Source of the DNA: Bacillota bacterium
Lineage (GTDB): Bacteria > Bacillota > Clostridia > Lachnospirales > Lachnospiraceae
Direction: 5' to 3'
DNA length: 64,000 bases
Assembly (NCBI GenBank): GCA_023436065.1
Contig: JAEZKU010000011.1
Location: 62,001-126,000, forward strand
Numbering within the stretch: the stretch's first letter is position 1; each line of letters starts with the position of its first letter. The position numbers and the translations under genes are program-made. The notes beneath the pieces were generated by a model. It was not told the DNA's origin and made no database searches. It worked only from the letters and a program-made list of their open reading frames with translations. Positions 17,155 to 26,612 of the stretch are shown in pieces.

Positions 17155-17296
17155 CTAACCTTATCAGCAAATCTCTTCCTATTATACAATTAATGGAGAA
17201 TGATAGCAATGTTCATGCTATAATATTTTAAAATGAGCACGACGATATAATAAGTAATAATAGAAATGATCGCTGTCATAATAAGGAGGAGCAACC

Positions 17297-19054
17297 ATGG
17301 AAATTAACTCGAAGAAAGCAGGAATAGCCCGTTCCCTTGAGGAGAATCGGGCCCTGGCCAAAGCCATGAAGGCAAAGGATACACAGTCCTCCACATCCAC
17401 AGCAAAACCGGATCTCAAAGAAGGTCAGCAGCTGAAGGGCACCGTCCTTGACCTTCGCTATAATGAAGTGAAGCTTCAGTTGGAACCCGGAAAACAGATT
17501 GTAACAGCCCGGCTTTCCGGTGAGGTGCCTCTTGCCATTGGAGAGGAAGCAAAATTCCAGGTTACCGAAGAAGGAGCCAATCGTCTGGTGCTAAAATTCC
17601 TTCCCGAAGATACCGCTCCTATGGATAATACAATTCTTAAGGCTTTGACTGCTTCCGGTTTTCCGGTGACGGACCGGAATAAAGCTATTCTGTCCGAGCT
17701 TCTAAAGCATCGTATGCCGATTGACAAGCAGACACTACAGACTCTGATCAAAGCTGCTGTAACGAACAGGGATGCCTCCCCGCAGAGTCTTGTCCTTATG
17801 CTCAAGAATAATATACCATTGACCGCCTCTAATATAAGGCAGTTCGAAGCATACCAGAACGGAAGCGGAAAGCTGATCTCGGATATCCAGAACCTTACGA
17901 AGTCCTTACCGCAGCTCCTGGCTCAGGCAGGCGAACCCGAAACCGATGTCGCACCCCCCTTAGACAGTTCTTCCGTCCCGGTTTCTACCTTGACCCAGCC
18001 ATTAACGCAAGCTGCTGATCAGGCCCCTTTCTTCGCTCAGTCTATCGCGCAATCTGTAGACCAGAGTCCTTCTCAGACAGCTTCAGAACCTGTTACTATC
18101 GTCTCTTCAGATCAAGTTTTGAATACGGCTTCCGGCAATCAATTCGAACAGGTTTTGGACCTGAATGCTTCTCTTCTGCGCATACTGCTGAATAACTCAA
18201 CGGAATCAGGCTTGGAATACTCAGGCTCGGCTGATGATTTCATCAGTCTGCCAACAATCCTTACAGACACAGAGCAAGCCAATCTTGGTCAACTAATAGG
18301 ACAGCTGCCGGAAGGAAGCCCGTTTGCTGACAGATTGGCAGAAGGTAGTACCTCTGTCACAGATGTTATGAAATTTATTGCACAACAGCTTCCTGTTGCA
18401 GGAAAGGATGCCGCCAAAGCTCTGCTTCAGTCGCCGGAATATGCAAAGCTGCTTACGGAAGCCTTCCACCAGAGATGGACCATCACCCCTGAAAAACTGG
18501 AGCAAAAAGGCTCAGTTTCCGAATTATACAGGAGGCTTCAGGATGACATGGAAGCCTTCAGTCTGCTTGGTAAGTCGGAGGAAAAGCTTTTAGAAAGCTT
18601 TCAGCTTCAGGAACCCGTGAAAAATCTTCAGGAGAATCTGCACTTTATGAAGGATCTAAACCAGTTGTTCACCTACCTTCAATTGCCGGTGCAGATGGAG
18701 AATCAGGATATCCACAGCGAGCTATATGTGTTTACGAACAAAAAGGCCTTAAAAATGAAAAAGGAATTAAGTGTCCTGCTTCATCTGGACATGCCGAATC
18801 TGGGAGCCCTCAACATTCATGTCACTATGGAACACAATATAGTCAATGCAAAATTCTACCCCGAAGAGAAGGCAGCAAAAGCTATCCTCACAGACAATGT
18901 CACTTCCCTTGGTGAAGCCCTGAAGAAAAAAGGGTATCTCTTTCACTATGAGGTGATGGATGCTTATCGGAAACCTGATTTCGTTCAGGATTTTATCGAG
19001 CAAAATGCGGAGGAAAGCAGCTCCGTTCGATATTCCTTTGATATCAGAGCTTAA
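17297..19054 (+). CDS. FliK-like (flagellar hook-length control C-domain) protein
   Basis: A 585-aa protein with no signal peptide. The C-terminal ~100 residues match the Flg_hook/FliK C-domain pattern: LHLDMPNLGALNIHV, then an alternating strand region and LTDNVTSLGEALKKKGY. The middle is low-complexity, rich in Gln, Ser, Pro and Thr, as in FliK linkers. The N-terminus (~45-105) may form a small beta-barrel. FliK measures hook length and switches export specificity, but no other flagellar gene is nearby, so the role here is uncertain. AAGGAGG lies 7-8 nt before the ATG. A PilZ gene is convergent. Confidence 0.7.
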   Translation: MEINSKKAGIARSLEENRALAKAMKAKDTQSSTSTAKPDLKEGQQLKGTVLDLRYNEVKLQLEPGKQIVTARLSGEVPLAIGEEAKFQVTEEGANRLVLKFLPEDTAPMDNTILKALTASGFPVTDRNKAILSELLKHRMPIDKQTLQTLIKAAVTNRDASPQSLVLMLKNNIPLTASNIRQFEAYQNGSGKLISDIQNLTKSLPQLLAQAGEPETDVAPPLDSSSVPVSTLTQPLTQAADQAPFFAQSIAQSVDQSPSQTASEPVTIVSSDQVLNTASGNQFEQVLDLNASLLRILLNNSTESGLEYSGSADDFISLPTILTDTEQANLGQLIGQLPEGSPFADRLAEGSTSVTDVMKFIAQQLPVAGKDAAKALLQSPEYAKLLTEAFHQRWTITPEKLEQKGSVSELYRRLQDDMEAFSLLGKSEEKLLESFQLQEPVKNLQENLHFMKDLNQLFTYLQLPVQMENQDIHSELYVFTNKKALKMKKELSVLLHLDMPNLGALNIHVTMEHNIVNAKFYPEEKAAKAILTDNVTSLGEALKKKGYLFHYEVMDAYRKPDFVQDFIEQNAEESSSVRYSFDIRA

Positions 19055-19084
19055 TCTGTCTAAACTAACACATAAAATAAAAAA

Positions 19085-19124
19085 AGATACACACATCCTT
19101 CACCCTACATGTGTGTATCTTTTC
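19085..19124. terminator. Intrinsic terminator after the FliK-like gene
   Basis: AGATACACACAT (19085-19096) pairs perfectly with ATGTGTGTATCT (19109-19120), followed by TTTCT. The A-run on the other side allows bidirectional use with the convergent PilZ gene. Confidence 0.85.
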
Positions 19125-19178
19125 TGTTCCGGTTCTATAGCATTTCGTACTAAATTCTCTTCTGCTTATTCCGCATCA

Positions 19179-19544
19179 TCATTCTTCTGAGCTGTGCTCT
19201 TGGGTAAGCCTGTGATCATAATCTTCGAGTATATAAGACAGTATCGATGCGACACCTACAAACTCACAGCCGTAATAGGTAGTCCCCTCATCATCCGGTT
19301 GTGACCGAATGATACGGATCACACTATGCAGAGTATCCTCGGAGCCCAGGTTGATGCTGGCATTAAAATAATACCCCATCGGTAGAATGCTTTTTGATCG
19401 AAAACCAATTCCGGACAACGAGATATTTACAACCTCTATCGGAGCATGTATATCGCTGATTAATTCGTGATCTTGCTTGTAAAGATTCAGGATTTCCAGC
19501 CTCATGGTTACAGGCAATCGTTTCTGTTTCCTTCTTTCATTCAT
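19179..19544 (-). CDS. Small PilZ-domain protein
   Basis: A 121-aa single-domain protein. The RRKQKR motif near residue 3 and NISLSGIGF (~48-56) form the RxxxR ... (D/N)xSxxG signature of c-di-GMP-binding PilZ domains. It is cytoplasmic and has no effector domain, so it would act by protein contact. It converges on the FliK-like gene, which hints at surface motility or secretion, but this is inference. Confidence 0.85.
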   Translation of the reverse strand: MNERRKQKRLPVTMRLEILNLYKQDHELISDIHAPIEVVNISLSGIGFRSKSILPMGYYFNASINLGSEDTLHSVIRIIRSQPDDEGTTYYGCEFVGVASILSYILEDYDHRLTQEHSSEE

Positions 19545-19625
19545 GTGATACCCCTCCAGCGCATTGTATTTTCTACAATAATTATACGCCTTATAGGATA
19601 GATATACAACGATAAAAATGACAAC

Positions 19626-19692
19626 AAAACCTCATCTTCGACAAAATAAAGGTATTTTAGTAGGAAATACCTATTCGCTCCGATGAGGTTTG
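19626..19692 (-). terminator. Terminator of the aspS-gatCAB operon
   Basis: AAACCTCATC pairs with GATGAGGTTT, enclosing a second hairpin (AGGTATTT/AAATACCT). On the minus strand a T-rich stretch follows. It begins about 20 nt after the gatB stop. Confidence 0.75.
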
Positions 19693-19712
19693 TAAGATTA
19701 ACTGATCAGATT

Positions 19713-21149
19713 TTATATATTATCCAAGAGTTCCTTCACTAACTGATTGACTTTTCCGGGATCTGCTTTCCCCTTCATTTCCTTCATGGTCTGCCCGACG
19801 ATAAAGCCCATAGCCTTAGTCTTACCGCTTTTATAATCTGCCACGGATTGAGGGCTTTCCGATATAATTTTCTCAATCGTAGCACGCAGAAGTCCGTCAT
19901 CTGACACCATCCCAAGTCCGTGTTGCTCCACATATTGCTCAGGATCGACATTCTCCTTGAATACCTTCTCAAATACCTCTTTCGCAACGGTTCGATTGAT
20001 CTTATTACCGTCAACAAGCTGTATCAGCGAAGCCAGCTGCGCAGGAGTAAAGGTGATTGCTTCCGGTTCCATCTCCTGCTCCTTTAAAAGACGCATGGTC
20101 TCAACCATCAGCCAGTTGGATACCTCCTTAGGTTTCCCACAAAGAGCCACTGTTCCTTCAAAGAGATCGGCAAGATGCTTGGAGCCCGTTATAATGGAGG
20201 CATCATAAGCAGGAATATCAAATTCCTTCTCATACCGTGCTCTCTTCTCATCACGCAGCTCCGGCTGCCGCTCCCGAATACTTCTCAGCCATTCATCACT
20301 GATTTCGATCGGTGGCAGATCCGGCTCAGGAAAATACCTGTAATCCTGCGCATCCTCCTTAGACCGCATGGCATAGCTGGTGTCCTTATTATCATCCCAG
20401 CGTCTGGTTTCCTGAATGACCTTCTTCCCATCCTCAATCAGCTCTATCTGACGTTTTCTCTCTCCTTCGATTGCTCTCGCTATCGCCTTAAAGGAGTTCA
20501 TATTCTTCATCTCAGTTCTGGTGCCGAATTCCGGTGCTCCAACCTCACGGACGGATAAATTGATGTCGGCACGGAGTGAACCCTCCTGCATCTTACAGTC
20601 CGATACCCCGAGATATTGAAGTATCAATCTCAGCTTTTCCAGATAAGCGATCGTCTCTTCCGCAGAGCGCATATCAGGTTCACTTACGATCTCAATTAGA
20701 GGAACACCGCAGCGGTTATAATCGACTAAGGTGCAATCCTCCCAGGGATCATGTACCAGCTTACCGGCATCCTCCTCCATGTGAATCTCATGAATTCGGA
20801 TGGTCTTCTTCCCTGCTTCGGTCTCAATCTCGATCCCGCCATTCCGGCAGATAGGAAGATAGAGCTGTGAGATCTGATATGCCTTCGGAAGATCGGGATA
20901 AAAATAGTTCTTCCGGTCGAATTTACATTTCTGAGTAATCGTACAGTTCGTAGCAAGACCTGCTGCCATGGCAAATTCCACAACCTTTTTATTCAATACG
21001 GGAAGCGTTCCCGGCATACCAGTGCAGACAGGGCAGCAATGCGTGTTGGGATCTCCGCCGAATTGTGTGGTACATCCACAGAAAATTTTTGATTTGGTGG
21101 CAAGCTCAACATGAACCTCCAGACCAATGACGGTTTCGTATGCTTTCAT
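19713..21149 (-). CDS. gatB: Asp/Glu-tRNA(Asn/Gln) amidotransferase subunit B
   Basis: A 478-aa protein. Zinc-binding cysteines are in CGCTTQFG and HCCPVC, and the family motif YFPEPDLPP is present. A C-terminal YqeY-like tail (FIVGQTMKEMKGKADP) binds tRNA. GatB phosphorylates the mischarged Asp- or Glu-tRNA before amidation. It starts 3 nt after gatA stops. Confidence 0.98.
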   Translation of the reverse strand: MKAYETVIGLEVHVELATKSKIFCGCTTQFGGDPNTHCCPVCTGMPGTLPVLNKKVVEFAMAAGLATNCTITQKCKFDRKNYFYPDLPKAYQISQLYLPICRNGGIEIETEAGKKTIRIHEIHMEEDAGKLVHDPWEDCTLVDYNRCGVPLIEIVSEPDMRSAEETIAYLEKLRLILQYLGVSDCKMQEGSLRADINLSVREVGAPEFGTRTEMKNMNSFKAIARAIEGERKRQIELIEDGKKVIQETRRWDDNKDTSYAMRSKEDAQDYRYFPEPDLPPIEISDEWLRSIRERQPELRDEKRARYEKEFDIPAYDASIITGSKHLADLFEGTVALCGKPKEVSNWLMVETMRLLKEQEMEPEAITFTPAQLASLIQLVDGNKINRTVAKEVFEKVFKENVDPEQYVEQHGLGMVSDDGLLRATIEKIISESPQSVADYKSGKTKAMGFIVGQTMKEMKGKADPGKVNQLVKELLDNI

Positions 21150-21152
21150 GTC

Positions 21153-22628
21153 CTATGCCTCCTTTTCCAGTGCTATCGGTCTCTCGTACCTGACCGCCTG
21201 CTCAAAACTGTAAGCAGCACGAATGATATCTTTCTCACCAAAGTGCTTACCTATCATCTGAAGACCGATCGGCAACCCCTTTCCATCCTTCCCGCAGGGA
21301 AGGCTGATGGCAGGAAGCCCCGCCAGATTCACGGATACAGTGTAGATATCGGACAGATACATCTTCAAAGGATCTGAAAGACTTTCGCCAAGCTTTGGTG
21401 CAGTCTCGGGAGCAATCGGTCCAAGTAAGATATCATATTTCTCAAATGCCTTCTGAAAGCCCTCATTTATGATTGCTCTTACCTTCAGAGCTTTATTATA
21501 GAATGCATCGTAATAGCCGGAGCTCAATACAAAGGCACCAATCATCATACGGCGTTTTACCTCATTGCCGAAGCCCTCACTTCTGGTCTTTTTATATAAC
21601 TCCTGCAATCCTTCAAAATCAGGGGTACGATAGCCATATTTCACGCCGTCAAATCTGGATAAGTTGGAGCTGGCTTCTGCACAGGCGATAACATAATAGG
21701 AGGGCACCGCAAATTCTACAGAGTGCAGTTCAAATTCCTCGATGATCGCACCTTTATTCTTCAGTACTTCTGCAGCCTCTAATATACTTTTCTTTACCTC
21801 AGGTTCTATTCCGGCTCCCAGATAATCCTTCGGGATACCAATCCTCATACCCTTCACATCATCAATCAGTGCATCGGTATAACGATAACTTTCAGTCGGA
21901 GCTGAGGTAGAATCCTTGCTGTCATGACCGGAAATCACCTCAAGTGCAGCTGCACAATCCGATACATTCCTGCCAATCGTACCGATCTGATCCAGGGAGG
22001 AGGCATAGGCAATCAATCCGTAACGGGATACCGTGCCATAGGTAGGCTTGATTCCTGTCACTCCGCAATAGCCTGCCGGCTGTCTTATGGACCCACCGGT
22101 ATCGGAACCGAGTGCATAATAAGCTTCCTCCGCAGCAACCGCAGCCGCAGAGCCGCCGCTGGAGCCACCGGGAACACAGTCCTTATTCCAGGGATTCTTC
22201 GTCTCACCGAAGTAAGAGGTCTCCGTCGTACTTCCCATCGCGAATTCGTCCATATTGGTTTTACCGATAATGATGGCGCCCGCCTTCTTGAGCTTCTCAA
22301 TTACCGTTGCATCATAGGTCGGCTCAAAATTATATAATATTTTAGAAGCACAGGTGGTCTTGATCCCTTTGGTACAGATATTATCCTTTACTGCCAGTGG
22401 TACTCCCGCCAGGGGAGAATCCTCCAGCTCTCCTGCATCTATTCGTGCCTGCACAGCTTCTGCCTGTGCGTAGGCATCCTCCTTAAGGACCGAGATATAA
22501 CAGCCGTATTTCGGCTCCCTCTGCTCTATGATCTCAAGCTGCGCTTTCACCGCATCGGCAACAGTCAATTCCTTTGCCTTGATCTTTCTGCCAAGCTCCA
22601 GCGCAGATAATGTAGTGATGTCCTTCAT
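21153..22628 (-). CDS. gatA: Asp/Glu-tRNA(Asn/Gln) amidotransferase subunit A
   Basis: A 491-aa amidase-signature protein. The Ser-cisSer-Lys triad is visible: Lys in PLAVKDNI (~80), Ser in GGSSGGSAAA (~155) and the nucleophile Ser in GSDTGGSIRQPA (~179). It releases ammonia from glutamine or asparagine for transfer to the tRNA-bound Asp or Glu. It lies in the aspS-gatC-gatA-gatB operon. Confidence 0.98.
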   Translation of the reverse strand: MKDITTLSALELGRKIKAKELTVADAVKAQLEIIEQREPKYGCYISVLKEDAYAQAEAVQARIDAGELEDSPLAGVPLAVKDNICTKGIKTTCASKILYNFEPTYDATVIEKLKKAGAIIIGKTNMDEFAMGSTTETSYFGETKNPWNKDCVPGGSSGGSAAAVAAEEAYYALGSDTGGSIRQPAGYCGVTGIKPTYGTVSRYGLIAYASSLDQIGTIGRNVSDCAAALEVISGHDSKDSTSAPTESYRYTDALIDDVKGMRIGIPKDYLGAGIEPEVKKSILEAAEVLKNKGAIIEEFELHSVEFAVPSYYVIACAEASSNLSRFDGVKYGYRTPDFEGLQELYKKTRSEGFGNEVKRRMMIGAFVLSSGYYDAFYNKALKVRAIINEGFQKAFEKYDILLGPIAPETAPKLGESLSDPLKMYLSDIYTVSVNLAGLPAISLPCGKDGKGLPIGLQMIGKHFGEKDIIRAAYSFEQAVRYERPIALEKEA

Positions 22629-22706
22629 CTATGCCTCCTTTCGAGTAAAACTACTCTGATTTTATCGTTCAATCAATTCTGATGTATTTCCTCTCTAACC
22701 TTATCA

Positions 22707-22994
22707 TTACTCCACTGTCTTCGGAACAGAAAAGCTATCGCCGATCCTCTTCGGTGCATTACGAAGCAGTTCTTCCCGGTCATCCGTGTTCGTGACCTCA
22801 TCCTCACGGAACACATTTCTGATCGGCAGGACATGGGACATAGGCTCCACACCCTCTGTATCAAGTCCGTTCATGGTTTCTATATAATCCAGAATACGAT
22901 TTAAGTCCTGTATCGCCTTCTGCTTCTCTTCCTCGGAGACAGAGAGCTTCGCCAGGGCTGCAACATAACGTATGGTTTCTTCATTAATCGTCAT
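22707..22994 (-). CDS. gatC: Asp/Glu-tRNA(Asn/Gln) amidotransferase subunit C
   Basis: A 95-aa protein beginning MTINEETIRYVAALAKLSVSE, with the GVEPMSHV...RED motif typical of GatC. It is a small chaperone-like subunit that wraps GatA and GatB. It sits 77 nt after aspS and 78 nt before gatA, in the usual C-A-B order. Confidence 0.96.
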   Translation of the reverse strand: MTINEETIRYVAALAKLSVSEEEKQKAIQDLNRILDYIETMNGLDTEGVEPMSHVLPIRNVFREDEVTNTDDREELLRNAPKRIGDSFSVPKTVE

Positions 22995-23071
22995 GGTAAT
23001 ACCACCTTTCTTTTTGATACCCTCTTTGTGATTTACTCAATAATCTTTACAGCCTTCACAAAACTTACCCT

Positions 23072-24406
23072 TTAAGGCTCCAGTCTTGATAAGTCGCGCG
23101 GGAATAAGGTCGTCTCCCGAACATTTTGCTCGTCTAATAGCTTCATCGTCAATCTTTCGAGACCGATACCGAGCCCACCATGAGGAGGCATACCATGCCT
23201 ATGGATCATCAGGAAGTTGGTGAATTCCTCCGGGTTCATACCACGCGCCATCATCTTCGCGACCTGAGCTTCATAATCATGAATTCTCTGCCCGCCGGTG
23301 GTGATTTCCATCCCCTTGAACAGGAGGTCAAAGCTCAAGGTAAATTTCGGGTCAGCCGGATCATCCATAGCATAAAAGGGTCTCTTCTTGGAGGGATAGT
23401 GGGTGACAAATACAAAATCACTGCCATATTCCTCTTTAAAGTATTTCCCGATCAGAACCTCTTCCTCCGGTTCCAGATCATAGGGATTCTTAATTTTTCG
23501 GTTGTATTTTTCGGATATGAGTACCTTAGCTTCATCAAATCGGACCGCAGGAACCTGATTAATCTCAGGAAGAGTTACTTCAAGCAGTCTTAATTCCCTT
23601 GCATACTCCTTGTTCAACAGAGTAAATACAGCTCGTAACATCTCTGTTTCCATAGCCATGATATCCTCAAAGCTGTCAATATAGCCCATTTCAAAGTCGA
23701 GGCTGGTATATTCGTTCAGATGCCTGGTCGTATTATGTTTCTCGGCACGGAATACAGGAGCCGCTTCAAATACCCTGTCAAAGACACCAACCATGGTCTG
23801 TTTATAGAACTGGGGACTTTGTGCCAAAAAAGCCTTACTACCGAAATAGTCTAACTTAAATACATTTGCACCGCCTTCAGCATTGCCGGCAACGATCTTC
23901 GGTGTACGGATTTCCGTAAAGCCTTGGGAATACAGAAAGTCACGAAAGCCTCTGACGATCCCCTCCTGTAGCTTGAAGATTGCTCTTTCCCTGATATTAC
24001 GAAGGGAAATCGGTCTGTAATTCAGCTTGGTCTCCAGGGAAGTCTTCATCTTCCATTTGGAGATCGGCAGCGGAAGCATAGTACCGTCCTTCGGCGAGGT
24101 CAGAACCTTGATTCCGGTGAGTCTTACCTCAAAGCCCTGGGGAGCCCTTTCCTCCTCATGTAACAGGCCTTCCGCTTCTACTGTCATGCCTTCCTTCAAA
24201 TCCTTCAGAACAAAATCGGTTACACCTTCCTCAAAGACACACTGTACGAGTCCTTCTCTCTTTCGAAGTACGATAAAGGCAACCTCTCCCATATGGCGTA
24301 TGGTGTGTATATAGCCGTTGATTTTTATATTCCCTTTGATTTCTTTTCCTAAAATGTCACTAATCTCACTTGTAGGTTTTTGCTTTACGCCTGTTATGAA
24401 TTCCAT
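23072..24406 (-). CDS. aspS: Aspartate-tRNA ligase, archaeal-type, probably non-discriminating
   Basis: A 444-aa class II synthetase with an N-terminal OB fold and motifs RGFRDFLYSQGFTEIRTPKI (motif 1), FRAEKHNTTRHLNEYTSLD (motif 2) and GLGIGLERL (motif 3). It lacks the ~150-aa insertion of bacterial AspRS (usual length about 590 aa), so it is the short AspS2 type. Next to gatCAB, such an enzyme is expected to charge both tRNA(Asp) and tRNA(Asn) with Asp, which GatCAB then amidates. Non-discrimination is inferred from context. It is preceded by a T-box leader. Confidence 0.93.
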   Translation of the reverse strand: MEFITGVKQKPTSEISDILGKEIKGNIKINGYIHTIRHMGEVAFIVLRKREGLVQCVFEEGVTDFVLKDLKEGMTVEAEGLLHEEERAPQGFEVRLTGIKVLTSPKDGTMLPLPISKWKMKTSLETKLNYRPISLRNIRERAIFKLQEGIVRGFRDFLYSQGFTEIRTPKIVAGNAEGGANVFKLDYFGSKAFLAQSPQFYKQTMVGVFDRVFEAAPVFRAEKHNTTRHLNEYTSLDFEMGYIDSFEDIMAMETEMLRAVFTLLNKEYARELRLLEVTLPEINQVPAVRFDEAKVLISEKYNRKIKNPYDLEPEEEVLIGKYFKEEYGSDFVFVTHYPSKKRPFYAMDDPADPKFTLSFDLLFKGMEITTGGQRIHDYEAQVAKMMARGMNPEEFTNFLMIHRHGMPPHGGLGIGLERLTMKLLDEQNVRETTLFPRDLSRLEP

Positions 24407-24474
24407 GCATATTCCTCCATTCTATCTAATTTCTTTCGACATGCATTCTTTCAGGAATAAATTATTTATAAGCA

Positions 24475-24752
24475 ATAAAAAAGCCCCGAAGAATGCTTTG
24501 TTTGCATTCTTCGGGACGAGAAATCGAATTTCCCGCGGTACCACCCGCATTGAGAGCATGGCTCTCCTCTTTCTACAGAACTGAGTTCTGATACACTTAA
24601 CGCGTGTCACGCACGAACCTACTGATTGTTCAATCCGTGGGCTCCGGAGTGTTCCGTATCCTACTTATCACCTCAGGTGTGCTCTCAGTCGGTGGCTCAC
24701 CATTCCTGTCGTTCGATTATTCGGTAGAATAAAGTCTCCTTCTTAGCCGATC
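24475..24752 (-). ncRNA. T-box riboswitch upstream of aspS-gatCAB
   Basis: On the minus strand the T-box sequence GGGTGGTACCGCGG (24546-24533) is followed by a terminator, CCCGAAGAATGC/GCATTCTTCGGG (24485-24515), then TTTTTTATT. Stem I features are visible upstream: GGTGAGCC, ACTCCGGAGCCC and AGTAGG. Between the last two lies ATTGAACAATC. Its GAAC (24631-24628) contains AAC (Asn) followed by A, and overlapping GAA (Glu). Uncharged tRNA would block termination and raise expression. The specifier assignment is tentative. Confidence 0.92.
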
Positions 24753-24773
24753 ACTTATAATAAATTATAAAAA

Positions 24774-24805
24774 GACAAAGGTATTGCGTATACAACACCT
24801 TTGCT
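24774..24805 (-). terminator. Terminator of the abrB-ABC operon
   Basis: CAAAGGT-TTG pairs with CAA-TACCTTTG, and the minus strand continues TCTTTTTATAA. It lies about 90 nt after the permease stop and just before the T-box leader. Confidence 0.7.
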
Positions 24806-24896
24806 GATGACTTATATTAACATACTGTTTTCTTAAAATCAAGAGAAAATTTTAAGAGATTTTTTCCAAAGAAAAAAGATAAGCTTATAAAAAACA

Positions 24897-25634
24897 TTAG
24901 CTCTGGTCAGCTTTCATCTTGTGGTTAAAGATGACGATAGCTATGATCAGCATGGCAATTGCATATCCGATGACCCACCACAGATGAGGCATGATATCCG
25001 AGTAATTCCCCGATAATGCCGCCCTGCAGGCATCCACGGAATGTGCAAAGGGTAGTGCATAAGCAATCTTCTTAAACCAGCCTCCTACAAGACTTAAGTC
25101 GAACCAGGTACCACTCAGCCATGCGCTCACATTCGTCAGAAGTGCACCGCAGATACCACCGACCTGCTTATCATTGAAAACACTACCTGCCATCAAACCA
25201 AATCCGATAAAGAACAAAGCCGCAGGCAGCAACACCAACAGGCATAAGAGTATGTTCACACTCAGGGTCAGACCGAGGCATAATGCAGCAATAAAGCAGA
25301 TCAGACTCTGTGCGACTGAGATTGGAAGCATCGGCAAGGTATACCCCAGGATATAATCGGAGGCCTTCATCGGAGAAGAAAACAGACGCATTAAAAATGA
25401 GGTGCTTCTGTCCTTGGCAATCAGCATGGAGGAGAACAGTGAAATAAAGGATAATCCAAATACTGCAACTCCCGGAACCAGTTGATCGATTATAAATAAA
25501 TTCACAGGAATATTTGCCTGAATTGCTGACAGTAGTAATAGAACCACGAGCGGGAATCCTATACCGAAGCACAGATTTAACGGATCTCTGAGGATCTCCT
25601 TCCTGTTACGAGTAACAAATGCAAAACATCTCAT
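24897..25634 (-). CDS. ABC-2 type transporter permease
   Basis: A 245-aa membrane protein with six predicted hydrophobic segments (from ~25 to ~235), matching ABC-2 export permeases. It overlaps the ATPase gene by 4 nt, so the two are translationally coupled. The substrate is unknown; drug, bacteriocin or lipid export are all possible. Confidence 0.9.
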   Translation of the reverse strand: MRCFAFVTRNRKEILRDPLNLCFGIGFPLVVLLLLSAIQANIPVNLFIIDQLVPGVAVFGLSFISLFSSMLIAKDRSTSFLMRLFSSPMKASDYILGYTLPMLPISVAQSLICFIAALCLGLTLSVNILLCLLVLLPAALFFIGFGLMAGSVFNDKQVGGICGALLTNVSAWLSGTWFDLSLVGGWFKKIAYALPFAHSVDACRAALSGNYSDIMPHLWWVIGYAIAMLIIAIVIFNHKMKADQS

Positions 25635-26365
25635 CGTTCTACCCCCTCTCCGGCAGCTAATGCTACAAAGGCATCTTCAAATTTTTCCGTGCCGGTCTTT
25701 GACATCAGTTCTCTTGCTGTACCTACAGCCTTCAACTCTCCCTTTGACATAATCGCGATTCTGTCTGAAAGAGCTTCCGCTTCCTCCAGATAATGTGTAG
25801 TAAGAATGATTGTGATCTTACCCTTCAATTTCTCTATTTCCTTCCAAAGCTCTCTTCTGGCAAGTACATCCAGTCCCAGAGTCGGTTCGTCCAGAAATAG
25901 AATCTTAGGTTCGGAAATCAATGCCATAGCAATACTTAACCTTCTCTGCATGCCTCCGGACAGAGTCTTCGCTTTATCCTTGGCCACCTCCTGCAGGTTG
26001 AACGCATGTAACATCTCTTCCGTCTTCCCTGCAGCACCTTCCTTATTGCCTCCATAAATCTTAGCAATCAGATCAAGGTTTTCCCTTACCGTAAGATTAG
26101 GGGCAACTGCCGTCTCCTGTGGAGAAACATTAATTTTCTCTTTAACTGCTTGTGACTGCGTAAGGATACTGTCCCCCAGCAGAAGGGCATCCCCGCCGGT
26201 CGGTGCAATCAGGCAGGAAAGCATCTTGATTGTAGTGGTCTTACCCGCACCGTTCACTCCGAGCAGGGCAAACAACTCTCCCTGTTCAATGTTGAGATTC
26301 AGGGAATTCACCGCAGTCTTGTCTTTATATTTCTTAGTAAGATTTACCATCTGTATCGCTGCCAT
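25631..26365 (-). CDS. ABC transporter ATP-binding protein
   Basis: A 244-aa protein with Walker A GVNGAGKTTT (~35-44), signature LSGGMQRRLSIAM (~139-151), Walker B ILFLDEPTLGLD (~159-170) and a switch His in TTHYLEE. It belongs to the CcmA/NatA/DrrA-like export class. Its start overlaps the abrB-like stop by one base (TAATG), and its stop overlaps the permease start. Confidence 0.93.
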   Translation of the reverse strand: MAAIQMVNLTKKYKDKTAVNSLNLNIEQGELFALLGVNGAGKTTTIKMLSCLIAPTGGDALLLGDSILTQSQAVKEKINVSPQETAVAPNLTVRENLDLIAKIYGGNKEGAAGKTEEMLHAFNLQEVAKDKAKTLSGGMQRRLSIAMALISEPKILFLDEPTLGLDVLARRELWKEIEKLKGKITIILTTHYLEEAEALSDRIAIMSKGELKAVGTARELMSKTGTEKFEDAFVALAAGEGVER

Positions 26366-26589
26366 TAATCCTCCTCCTTCTTTCCTACCGCCTTAAAAAT
26401 ATCCTTTGCAAACTGATAGAGCTCGTCGCACTTGACAATGCCGATCCCCTGCTCCTCATCTCCCAATACCAGAAGGGTATCCCCCGCTTTAATATCAAAA
26501 ATCTTTCTTGCCTCATTTGGTATCACGATCTGCCCTTTTGCTCCGACCTTCACCGTGCCGAAGATATGCTTTCCTTTTGAATTATTCAT
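26365..26589 (-). CDS. AbrB/SpoVT-type DNA-binding regulator
   Basis: A 74-aa protein. The core GTVKVGAKGQIVIPNEARKIFDI (~11-33) is the swapped-hairpin AbrB domain, followed by GDTLLVLGD. As the first gene of the ABC-2 operon, and with a 17-bp inverted repeat covering its own promoter, it is the likely autoregulator. Confidence 0.9.
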   Translation of the reverse strand: MNNSKGKHIFGTVKVGAKGQIVIPNEARKIFDIKAGDTLLVLGDEEQGIGIVKCDELYQFAKDIFKAVGKKEED

Positions 26590-26612
26590 TGATTACCTCC
26601 ATATATAGAAAA

